Of a stretch of 64,000 bases of DNA, positions 34,884-50,087 are shown in pieces (positions within the stretch are counted from its first letter, which is position 1; every line of letters begins with the position of its first letter). The stretch spans positions 22,848,646 through 22,912,645 of the forward strand of contig NC_088311.1 of the NCBI RefSeq assembly GCF_910592395.1. Reading direction: 5' to 3'. The DNA comes from Lineus longissimus. Lineage: Eukaryota > Nemertea > Pilidiophora > Heteronemertea > Lineidae. Both the position numbers and the translations under genes were made by a program. The notes below the pieces were generated by a model that did not search any database, was not told the DNA's origin, and was given only the letters and a program-made list of their open reading frames with translations.

Positions 34884-35864
34884 GAAAAGCTTTCGCTAAC
34901 CTATCATTTTCATAAAAGATACAGAATTGTTCCAATAATTCAACTCAGTGAATACGAAAGTATATTCTTTCATGTAGCTCAAAGACGTATCATTAAATTC
35001 ACAAAGAACCCGCAAACGGAGATGACATTTGATTCATATGATCAGCATGATAGTGATAAAACGTACAGATTGTCTCACCACACAAAAATACGGAGAGTTG
35101 GCATCACCTTAACTCGACCTAGGAACGTATTCTACGATAACTATTACATACAGATGCAAATTTCAGAAGGGGATGCTTTACCATTGTTCGATTATCTGAC
35201 GGGGCGTTTGGCTGGTAAACTTTTGATACCGGATTCAGATAAATGCAAACCACAGATTACAGCTCATACGAGATCACGCCTCTTCATTCAATTCGTAAGA
35301 GAAAATATGATTTTCAGCTGCATGTCGCGGTTGAACGTCATGACCACTGTGTACAGCTTCCATCGAACGTCTGCTGGTAACATAATTCTATGCAACGGGA
35401 CAGAATTGAAAGTGAGTACGAAATTTATCGGCATGAAGTTAGCACCTTCCGGTGACGTAATCGTCTTTGTGGCACGTCAGAAAGATGCCCGTGGAAATTT
35501 AATGGCAGCCGTTGCGTTCCGAAAAGACAACTTCAAAATCGTACAGCAGTCGTTCACTTTGAATTACAAATGGGAATATGTGCGAAATTTCATGTTTAAC
35601 AAAGCTTACCATGTCATAATGCTGATATTTCCGTACCATATGTTGGGGGCATTGAAGTTGATATGTACTTCAAGAATTCCGAGGGACCGAGTCTCATTTG
35701 AAGATTTACCGATTTCCCTGAACATGCGGTCGAAGATTGTTGGTGGGCTTCAACCTTATTTCAGTGTAGATTATCAAGGGTTCTTGATGCACGTCGTAAC
35801 GACACGGGATGTTGTGGTGAAAGTCACTGAGGTCCACTCGTATTCTCCCTCTCATGTCAACTGA
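34884..35864 (+). CDS. Orphan family member 2 (terminal exon, alternative or separate gene)
   Basis: An exon starting in phase 0 directly after the acceptor ttatttctcatttctctccag and ending at a stop at 35864; about 326 residues. It aligns along its whole length with the exon at 33558-34544: YRIVP/YKIVP, FDYLTGRLAG/FNYLSGKRAG, LLIPDSDKC/LSIPKTDKC, LCNGTELKVS/ISNGTHVSVR, ALKLIC in both, EDLPISLNMR/EELPLSLTLR. Identity looks low, so the duplication is old, yet both frames are intact. No second PAN exon is visible between the two, so this exon may be joined to the exon ending at 33237, which has the right phase. It could also be an independent gene whose first exon I did not find. Confidence 0.6.
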   Translation, partial: EKLSLTYHFHKRYRIVPIIQLSEYESIFFHVAQRRIIKFTKNPQTEMTFDSYDQHDSDKTYRLSHHTKIRRVGITLTRPRNVFYDNYYIQMQISEGDALPLFDYLTGRLAGKLLIPDSDKCKPQITAHTRSRLFIQFVRENMIFSCMSRLNVMTTVYSFHRTSAGNIILCNGTELKVSTKFIGMKLAPSGDVIVFVARQKDARGNLMAAVAFRKDNFKIVQQSFTLNYKWEYVRNFMFNKAYHVIMLIFPYHMLGALKLICTSRIPRDRVSFEDLPISLNMRSKIVGGLQPYFSVDYQGFLMHVVTTRDVVVKVTEVHSYSPSHVN

Positions 35865-35983
35865 ATCGCCTTTGCCAGGAGCCTTTTAAACAAGTATGGT
35901 AGAGATTATTCTCCAAAGCACACGTAATATTACTATCATGATTGCGCTGGAGTACGAAAAGGTCGTGCATGCGTAATTCGAAA

Positions 35984-36017
<34 letters not shown>

Positions 36018-37117
36018 CCACTTGCACGTTTTCTTTAGTAATGACTTTTACTCTATCATGTATTAATGTTTTATTGTTTTATTATAAATTGTAAAGCGCT
36101 TAGAAGTTTTAACAACGTTAAGCGCTATAAAAATGTTTTTAATAATAATAATAATAAAGTGAACCAGAAAGAGAGTGTTGCACGTCCAAAGTTGCATCCG
36201 TCCAAGATACAAAATGATGGAGCCCTCATAGAAAGCGGTATTTTAGTGAGGACAGAGGATTTGCCTTTAGCATGTTCAGGCTATCTTTCCAACGCTTCGT
36301 TAACTGTTGGGATAGCTAACCTGGAATTTACTAGTACGTCAATTGAAGTCATCAAAAGAGCCTGCAAGCTTTTCGAAAAGTTTTCCAACCGGGCGCGGAG
36401 GGTGTCCTATGACAAGAACTCTTACGTAGACGCGGTACATTAATTAAAGGAAAAAATCGATCCGAATATAGATGGACTAATACTTGCTCTATTTGTTTCT
36501 TTAATAACTATGTGTACATGTACATTTTAATGCTTACATTGTATATATTATTAGCCTATTAAGGGCAAATTAAAATTCATTGTGAGCAGTTCCAAATCCA
36601 TCCTGTCCGGTATTGCTCAGGAGTATCTTCTGTAATGAACTTGAGATACCCCGCATATGAAACTTTTTTAGTCCTTAATGCATATACGTACAACATTCAC
36701 AACATTAGGGAGCTTGAGATCAGGGACTTATCACAGATCATTATACGTATAATTCGTCCACTTTTACAGAGTGTATCCGTATACGTATAAGGATCCTTGG
36801 TAAGTCGCTGGCATGCGATACCTTGGAGTATATTGTCGACATGTAATTGGTGGATGGCGCGGTCTGGATCATGACTACAGGTCACTTTAGCTGGCTAAAA
36901 TCCAATTCATATCAAGGCCTCTGTGATAATTCAATGTCTAGTTCATAAGTTGATAGGCCTATATGATATCAGCAGGCGGTAATACACTGCTGATTGGACA
37001 TTATCATACAATCGGTAACAACAATATCTGAGTAGACTAGAATTTTTCTGCTGTCAGAGTGTAGTTGACGCCAAGTAACGCTTCAAGATTTCACCCCAGT
37101 GGCTTTTGCAGGATACG
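35865..37117. other. Intergenic stretch with SINE-like tail and unassigned ORF
   Basis: Holds a long T run near 35986-36012 and a SINE-like tail. The open frame at 36066-36443 (+) starts inside that repeat. Its later part (for example VRTEDLPLACSGYLSN) resembles nothing I know. I would not call it a gene without expression data. Confidence 0.45.
36090..36160 (+). mobile_element. SINE-like 3' tail ending in (AAT)n
   Basis: Contains the motif taaagcgctt … ttaagcgctataaaaatg followed by an AAT microsatellite. This arrangement (AGCGCTATA-type end plus simple repeat tail) is common to 3' ends of several animal SINE families. Confidence 0.5.
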
Positions 37118-40100
37118 ATGTTGAGTAGGGTCTTGCGGAAATTAACAAGTCACTTCCCCGCTCGACGTAGAAATGTCAACCCTGGATCGAGGGCATCTAC
37201 TCGACCTCATCCCGCAGTCACTTCAGCGTCAAAACGAAGTTGCATGTTTTCTCATTCGGATGCAAAAAGAACCGGTAAGTTTTTTTACGCCGTAGTTTAA
37301 AGGGCCATCAATTGGTTTCATCTCAATGGCATGAGGTCAGCTTCATACTCGTGAAAGTAAAGGTGATGCAAAAAGAACTTGTCTGCGTCCCCGAGCTATT
37401 GACGGCTGATGAGCTAAACCAGCAAACCCATAGTGCTCTTCTACTCAAATCTGGGTGTCAGAATCAGTATTCTAATATCACGGGTTGTTACTCGATACTG
37501 CATTAAAAAAATGCTGATACTATTGCTTAGAACCTCACATCCTCCTCTCAGGAACACAGCTAGATGACTTCCATTGGCATGCAAAATCATCTTTAGTTGT
37601 CGTCAAGCAATAACCCATAAAGGACTCGTTCTTTGCAGCTATTTTAGAACAAGCCACTCATCTCGAGCTTGTTCACGATGGCCAAGTCATCCAGCTCCAC
37701 CCGTTCTGGCTGCGGGATAATTGCCAATGTTCGTCATGTTTCGATCACGCAACTGCCCAGAGGATGGTCAGGTTCCAGGACATTGACCCAGAGATACAGC
37801 CAGTACGTCATATCTTAGAGGGGAACAGTCTTAACATTACATGTAGGCATACTTTAGGTCCAATTCTACTAAAGGGAGTTTTCCTACCCTGGTGAGAAAT
37901 GCGAGTATAGGCCAATTTATCATCAAAAGTCGCTAACCGCACCGGCAGTTAATGTACCAAATAACCGCTGAGACCGAGCGTAGTATTAGGTGGCGGCGCC
38001 CGCAGCTAATCGAAACAAGGCCTGTGCATGGGCGATATCTCATTGAGTTAACTCCATTGTATGCCGTGTTAAATTAACGCTAGCGTTAGTTACTATAGAA
38101 TAGCTTTTTAAAGAACCGAGCCAAGCTATGACTTACGCGTTTATTTGACAGCACTTTGTCAACAACCGGGCCCATGCCTTCTGAGTGGAGCCTACCGTTA
38201 CCCTGATTTAATTATTGCTATCGTTTTAATCAACTCTTCAAAGGGGCGTGCATTAAAGGAGTAGACGTGATGTTTGCTCTATGACGTAATTTACCTTCCT
38301 CCCGACAGGGCCAGACGGACACCAGTCGTCTTTCTCCGTCTCGTGGCTGGCCGGTAATGATATCAAAAACACTTTCAAATCAAAAGTTGACCGAGTTCTA
38401 TGGAATGGTGACAATTACCACGAATTGAAATGCGAGAGAATGAAGTACAACGATTTTATGCACGAGGAGGAATGCATCAAACTGTTTCTCAGAAATATTA
38501 TCAAATATGGATTCACTTTTGTTGATGAGGTGAGAAAACTTCTAAAAAGGGCTCCACGTGAAGACATTGCTTTAATTGATATGTGCTAACCACTCATTTG
38601 ATGACACTGAACTTTGTACTTCTTCGGTCTTACGGATTGCGAAACCTCTCTAATATTTATACAGGTTTGGCACAGAAAGTAAGTCTAAAGGGAAAATACT
38701 AGGTATGAGAAAGCGCATTGTTTTAGCTGCAGTCCAGGCCACCCACTAAAAATGGCTCAGGACACCCAGCCAAAGAACTGCGCAACTGGTCAATCGTTGA
38801 AGAGAAGGATACCGTGGCCATGTCGGTCCATTACATGAAACAGTTATCTCCATATCTGTATATAGTTTCCGTTCCGTTATGAAGGTACCCGCTGACATTG
38901 AGTCTACCAAAATGGTTTGCCAGCGCGTTAGTCACTTACACGAGACGATCTTCGGAAAAATTATGAGCATCACTGGCCAGGGGTCGCTCTCACTAGATGA
39001 TACATACTTCACGAACATTGCTTTGGATGCTCATACCGACTTGTCGTACTATCAGCACGCGCCTGGGTATGTACTTGACAAACTTGTAGGCCTAAAATGC
39101 AGATAACTTTTTCTATAAAACTAAAATAGTATGAAATAGGCGGTTTATATTGAAACCACTGGTTACCATCATGGCTGTGGAATGATACGATTCAACCGAA
39201 CTGGACCGGAGCTTGGAACGAAGACTATCCAGTCCATTTCGTCATCCTAATCGTCTAGTGCCGGCCTCTTTACCGTTCGACAGGACGAGACCGCTCCATG
39301 GCATCCGGAGTGTAGCCGGTCAACGTTGTCAAAGCGCGACTGTTCGGATTAGGACTACAGAAAACACTCTGCTTATATATTATGTATATCCATGGAATTT
39401 AAAAATCTTGTGAAGCACATGTACTCAAGGCCGAAAAAACAAAGTTAGAAGAAGATTCAATTTCCATGTAATTTCAGGATCCAATTTTTCCACTGTCTCT
39501 ACCATGACGGAAAAGGAGGTGAAACCCTGATGGAAGACGGATTCTATTGCGCTCAGAAACTTCTAGAGACTGAGCCGGAAGCCTTTGATGTGTTGGCCAA
39601 CACACCCGTCCGCCACAGCTACGCTGAGCCAGGAGTCTACTGCCAGAGTTTGGACACCATCATACGCCTTCATCCCTACACCAAAGAGATTCAACAGCTA
39701 AGGTACGCCAACCTCTGCTTTAATGTGAACGCATTACATTCTACATCATGAATGATTTGGTATTAATGATGAGAGAGCAAAGTCTTAAATCTACTGCGTC
39801 CAGTAAACCAACCGATGAAGAAGTTTGAAATGGCCTTCGGGGTATCAGGAAGTCCCTTACAAGAGACGAGAGACTGCCAAAGCAGCCGATGACAGCGCTG
39901 GGAATTAAGCATAACCAACTGGCGGGGCCATATATCATTATTGAAACTGGGGAAGTAAGTAAACGGGAACTGGAGAGGATCGCCAGAGATAGAGAGGACG
40001 GTTAGTAGAGGAAAGCTTGTTGACGGCCTTCTCTCCGAGGAGCTAATGAAGTACAGTACATGTACATTCATGGTAGCTTAGCTACCCAATACATCACTGA

Positions 40101-40380
40101 TCTTTTTTGCAGGTTTAATAACTACCGGCGTACCATGTCCCTACCCTTGGATCGTACCATGAAGTTCTACAGGTCCATTGGTGCTTTAACTGATATCATC
40201 GAGGATCAGAGGAACGTCCACTGGGAGAAACTCCACCCTGGAACAGTTTACTTCATCGACAACTGGAGGGTGATGCACGGGCGCCGGGCTTACACTGGAG
40301 AGAGGACGCTCTGTGGGGGTTATCTTGATCGAGACTCATGGATGTGCAAGGCTCAATCACTTGGCATCATTGACCATTGA
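37118..40380 (+). CDS. TMLHE: Trimethyllysine dioxygenase-like 2-oxoglutarate/Fe(II) oxygenase
   Basis: Exons: 37118-37274, 37639-37842, 38309-38529, 38885-39066, 39478-39702, 40113-40380 (TGA); 1257 bases, 418 aa, close to the family length. Residues 1-50 are rich in Arg and Ser with no acidic residues at the start, as in a mitochondrial presequence. The N-terminal metal-binding region has FWLRDNCQCSSC and WPDGHQSSF. The catalytic core shows the iron ligands AHTD (HxD), IQFFHCLYHDG, and the distal His in FIDNWRVMHGRR with nearby Arg for 2-oxoglutarate. Known role of the family: hydroxylation of trimethyllysine, the first step of carnitine synthesis. The sister enzyme gamma-butyrobetaine dioxygenase is the alternative; the presequence and ETIFGKI region favour TMLHE. 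A competing donor CCA|gtacgt lies inside exon 2 at 37803, but only the longer exon keeps frame and completes the Trp of WPDGH. Confidence 0.88.
39228..39340. repeat. Dispersed repeat fragment (partner of 29311-29400)
   Basis: Shares ttcgtcatcc, the cgacaggacgag core and atccggagtgtag with the intron of the channel gene. No terminal repeat or coding capacity visible. Confidence 0.45.
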
Positions 40381-40499
40381 GGATCCATTCCTTCGCAAGT
40401 AACATCAACTCGACTTCTCAATACATTCGCCGGATGCCATTTTGGTGTCCGAACTTCCGACGACATCGGACACTACAACGGCAACGATGGGTCATTCAC

Positions 40500-40505
40500 A
40501 ATAAA
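40500..40505 (+). terminator. Polyadenylation signal of the dioxygenase gene
   Basis: AATAAA 120 bases after the stop codon. A second AATAAA lies at 40693-40698. The convergent MIER1 signal (AATAAA on the minus strand) is at 40631-40636. Confidence 0.6.
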
Positions 40506-40609
40506 ATGGGAAACGTGCAAGAGTGTCTTCGGAAGACACTAACCAGAGAGAAATCACACTGGAATTGTGTGCTTTTTTGTCACACACCAATAACTGAAAA
40601 CAACATGAA

Positions 40610-43600
40610 TTTCATTTTTTGACAAATCATTTTATTGTCATGTTATATTCTACACACTATGTTCAGACCTAAAAGTTTCGTAATATGTACACAATAAATA
40701 TATCAATCTATTCAAATATAAATTTCATCTGGTCTTTCAACCTTTTGTACAAACGGCACATTTTCAAATGCGTTTACAACTTCAGTCACAGAACTGCAAA
40801 ATGCATGGAACAAAAGAGTAATGTTTTCAACCCTAGATCGGGACGTTAGGAAAAGATTGTTTGGCCATTAATCCTCAGGAAAAGAAGTCTTCATCATATT
40901 GTGATCTCAAAGGACAGAAAAGGCAAAAAAATCCAAGATAAGTTCGCCGCTTAAACTGTTGGCAAATTCGGCCATTTTACATCAAACAGTACAAAGAAAG
41001 CTTACAGAAATAGTGAAATAAAAGAGCCTATGTTTGCCAGCCAAGCAATACCAGGCTGCCCTTCTTTTTCAACTGTTTTGGCAGAATATATCATTGATCG
41101 ATGTCAATTCAAATCTGACAGAGGTTATTAACTAAATATGCCAAATTGAAAAAAATTGTGAAAATTTGATATTTTGCAAATTATAAAAATAAGTAGGGGG
41201 CAACTTTTTGACGGTTTACAGCATGCAATACTGATCAATGTATTCCCAATAAAATTTGTATTGACACACAGGCCTGCATGTTGTGATATCTTTTCCACAC
41301 AACCAGGCCTCCATCACTGTGTACCCAACAAGTACTGAAGACTTCAACACAAGTTGATTTTGATTATGATTGGCGATAATATACCGCAGTTTCAAAAACA
41401 TTTTCACTGAGGAATTATTATGCAATTCCACCTCAATGAAAATACTAAAACATTGACATACATTTGAGGTAAAGTGATACAATTATAGCCACGGTATTTC
41501 TACATGTGGTACAAAATCCCTACAGACAGTACACATTGACGCACAGAGGCTATAAGTGTACCAACTTATATTAAACTTTAACTCGAACACCTACTGCCAT
41601 TGCAATCTGGATACCAGAGTCATTCACATAACACCCTAATCTCCTTGCTATGTTACTGAACATGGGACTACGATGATTAGGACAGGCCAGGTTCACATAG
41701 AGTTCAGGCTGTTACTTGCGACATGTCATTTTCTACGCATGGTCACTTATGACATGAAGAGTAGACAAGTCATTTCTAAAGAACAGGCAACATACATGCA
41801 GGCATCACACATATCACTTCCCTCCCACCCCGTCATTCAAGTCAAGAGTCAATGAACAAACATCAAACATGCTCGTGACAAATGATGCAACTGATCACAC
41901 TGTAAATTCTATGTAAGCCCAGCCTGGCTTTGTGAAACCTATGTAAACCCAGCCATGAAAGGACACTGAAAGGAAATGTTTATACATTGTAAGGTGGCAA
42001 TAGTTCAATTTCAAAGAAGACAAAGGTTTCTCACACAGGAGCATTTGACATGCCAGTATTAAGTGTGGATAAGAAGTACATTCAACTCCGATAAAGACAT
42101 TGACAATTTCTCATGATTATTCACAATAAATACATGCAGTGATACGGAAATGTGTCATGCGAGTGTGCACTGCTGCAGCAAAAGGCAACATTATTCTTAC
42201 TGTGACGAGATGTCTTTGTAAACGTTCGCACTCATCTGCATCGACCTCAAGTAATCACAGTCCCCGTTCAAACACAATATGATTTCATTTGTTTGATTGG
42301 AAACAGCTGTTATAGCAGAGCGACGTACATTTAGGAAGAAGTTTTTGTACCTGCCCCAGTTCTCTACTTAACAGAAAAAATAATGTTTCAGACTTATCGA
42401 AACACCACGCTAAACAAATTCAGTTTTGTATGTGAGTCACTTTCTTCAAACGTAATACGAGGCCAAGCTTTGATATCTGGAAGTCTGTACATATACATTA
42501 TGAAACATTAATAGCAACAACAAATTTCCATTATGAGTATGGAAGATGTACTTTACAAGAACAATTATGTCATAGTTTACAATTACATTTCTAAAAAGTC
42601 TTTATGGCAAATCACGTATTACTGATTCAACTATACATTAGAGGTAACAAAAATAATATCTCGTATTACAAACACTTTTTCCTTAAAATGCGAACACATT
42701 TGGTTTTCGTACCAAGCAGGGATGAAGATGATTTAAACAACTGATATTGCCGGTGCTACCATGTACTGTTGATTGATACTTAAAGGTTACGGAAATTAAC
42801 AGAAACTCTCGTAACCAGATTGAAAACTTATTCTCACACAACTTGATTGCAATGCCATCCTGCAAATGGTCTCGATTTCCAAAGATATTCCCCAAAGGGA
42901 AGTCATTCACCCCCTGACTTCCCTTGCCAAGGCCTTTTCAAGTCCTCTTAAAAATCATCCATCGAACCATTACAATAGTGCACTGATATCCCAAAGAAAA
43001 ATGAACAGAAACAGTTTTTCTCACTCAAAAAGTCCACATTTTATACACTTCCCACTGGTGCTGCGCTGACTCAGGATCAAATGTACAAAGAACAGAAAGA
43101 TGACAATATATCAACAGTAACAGACCCTTAACGAACAGCACTCTAGATCTTGGATTCCAAAACATAGAGCAAGCTTTGTACAGGAACATGGAGCATAATT
43201 ACGCTGGGAATTGAGCACCGAACTGTTGGCTTTCACTACTTATACCAGTACATGTTTGTTCTAGGAGGACATTCAATGGGGGATTTTTGCCAAATAGTGG
43301 CAGTAATAGAAGTGGCAGTCCAATACAATATATAGAACCTTTTGTGAATGTAATTGACATGGGTTGGAAATCTATTGTGCATAAGACAATTAATGATATA
43401 GCCCCCCCCCCCCCCCCATAGACCATTCAAGCTTCTGGTCAGAAATGGGGTCTCGAGATTTATGCCGATGGTCAAGAACAGGCAAACTGCATTACATTTG
43501 CTTTCAACTATCCACTCTACATGAACTTATCCTGATGGGGAAGCTCAAATACCAACCATTCCCTTTTTCAATTGGGAATATCACCAAGATACTCATAATA

Positions 43601-45150
43601 CAGACATTTGTAAGTTAATGATTATGACAACATGATTTGTAAGTTCCCTCTGCCTATAATTTTTATGTACATGATTGTAGCTACTGGACAAGGACTACTG
43701 TAACCAGGAAAATTGTTCTGGCGGGTTTTACTGGCTTTTGCCCCCACTTAATAGCGCAAAACTTACATTTTGCACTTGTCAATTGTGCTGGTCAGACTGC
43801 AAGATTAAACGCTTGCAAAAAATTCTGGGTTACAGTATAATAACATGGTACAGGTGGAAGAACAGTGGTCTTAACAAAAACACAAAAGACTATGACTATG
43901 TTTTACTAGTAACAGACATGCTAGAGGATTATGACAAATGATATACAGATACATAACAAAAGCATTTACATGTAATACTGAATGAATGACATTTCTTTAT
44001 GGTAGCGGAGTTGTCAGTGTGGTTTCAAAAGTATTGTTGAAAGTATTGACTATTGTTTTGTAGTTATTTGCAAATTTTGTTGCTGAACACTTGGCAAAGT
44101 GCATACTTTGGTACAGGATGCTTACCCATAAGAACTCACACTTTATTTTTTAATTCTGCCACTAGCGCACGATGCCAATTGATTTTAGAAAATGGCAAGT
44201 AGAAAAGATTGATAAACTCCACACTGACAACATACTTTCCACAAATTGACAAGGCGTCTTCATCTGAACATAAGTTCAGAAATTAAGCCTTTTGACTGGA
44301 GACATATTCCTGGTAAGTAAATCAAAAGCAGACGACCAAACAAATTAGCTGAAGCCTTGAACAGAATTCACGCCATCTAAGAAGGTTTCATCCACCACTT
44401 CACAAAAACACAATAAATTACAGTTGGATGAAGGATTATATATACAACAATTTGAGGGTTGCTACAAATTCAAACGCATGCTGAATGAAACTGCCCCAAT
44501 TATTTCAAGGAAAATTACTTGCTTCTAGCTTGACGCATTCATCCACCTTTTGATATTATCAGGTACGTGTTATCATGCATGTACAATAATGACTTCAAAT
44601 GCCTTTTTAAAACACACATTTAAAATGCAACAAAGGCATGGACTAAATACCTTGTGAAAACACCAAAGACAATTCATTGTCTTGGCAGTCTTGCCAACAT
44701 TTTGAATGGAGGACAAATTTGAAATCGACAACCACGACCAACCCGCCATTCAGGTTAAAATCCTGATTGACCTCAATGCTATTTAATAGTTTATGAACAA
44801 TAAGAAGGGTCCCTAAAAATCCATTATTTGAAAAGCCAAATGCGGGCATTTGTAGATTTTTGAAGATCACACCATCTTCATCTACATTAGGCCCTAAAGA
44901 GAGAAATCTGAAGAAATAAAAAAGTCCCATTTTGTTCCACCACTACAACAGCTGTCATCCCTCGAAGCATCACATTTCATTATCTACTTTGCAAATCACA
45001 TTGCTGTTGTGACCAACATAATAAACAAATAACACTACTTAGTAGTGCACAAAGTGTCACTCGGTTCCGTCAAGTGCAGCGTCACATCAACACACCATAG
45101 CCACTACATGTAGTATTGCACAGCCTCGACTCAACTACGCATGGAATGCA
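40610..45150 (-). other. Probable long 3' UTR of MIER1
   Basis: About 4.5 kb with no plausible exon on either strand, A+T-rich, between the MIER1 stop and a minus-strand AATAAA at 40636-40631. An earlier minus-strand signal near 44143 could give a shorter transcript. Contains a C16 run at 43402-43417. The UTR assignment is inferred from the lack of any other gene and the tail-to-tail arrangement; part of it could be plain intergenic DNA. Confidence 0.45.
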
Positions 45151-49576
<4,426 letters not shown>

Positions 49577-50087
49577 CTTCGGGAATATTATGGGATGGGT
49601 AAACTACTATCGAAATCGAGGCAATGGAATTCCCTCCAATGTAATGTGCTTGTAACGAGATTTGTGATTGGCCTGTGTTTTTTATCAGAAAAACACATTT
49701 TAGCGTTTTTAGCCTAAAACATAGTTGAAGTTATGACTTCCTGGTATTGAGTAGAGTGAAAACATTCTATTAGAGGCAGTGATAGACCCAGCATATAGTT
49801 TAATTGATAACTGACGCGCATCATTGGGAAAAAATACTTATTTCCCAAGAATAGTTCAAACCAATCAAATTTACCGTCTCGAACGGGCACCTGTCACCGC
49901 ATAGCAACATGTAAGCATTGGACTTGCACACATCCAGTGCATGCTTATACATTGATGTACATTTATACATGAAGTATGCACACAGAGTTGTGTCTTCATA
50001 ATTTTGGCTGTTGTTTCTCCTCTATTTTATTCACCCCATCTCATATTCTGTCTTGTAAAGAGCTAGTTTTGTGTGGAAAGAACCAAG
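49577..50087. promoter_or_regulatory. Bidirectional promoter between MIER1 and DNAI4
   Basis: Only 511 bases separate the two start codons on opposite strands. There is no TATA box I can place. CCAAT-type motifs occur near 49667 (attgg) and 49860 (ccaat). A candidate RFX X-box lies on the DNAI4 side. Confidence 0.75.
49896..49908 (+). promoter_or_regulatory. Candidate RFX X-box
   Basis: accgcatagcaac has a perfect right half-site (RRNRAC, here AGCAAC) and a left half with one mismatch at a one-base spacer. It lies about 180 bases before the DNAI4 ATG. X-boxes are typical of ciliary genes, which suits an axonemal dynein chain. Chance occurrence is possible. Confidence 0.35.

Noticed and set aside
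37312-37506. Extra exon in the first intron of the dioxygenase gene
   Set aside because: No splice sites in a fitting phase, and the gene model is complete without it.
37803-37842. End of dioxygenase exon 2 at the donor gtacgt (37803)
   Set aside because: This would leave phase 0 before an exon that needs phase 1 and would remove the Trp of WPDGH; the longer exon fits.
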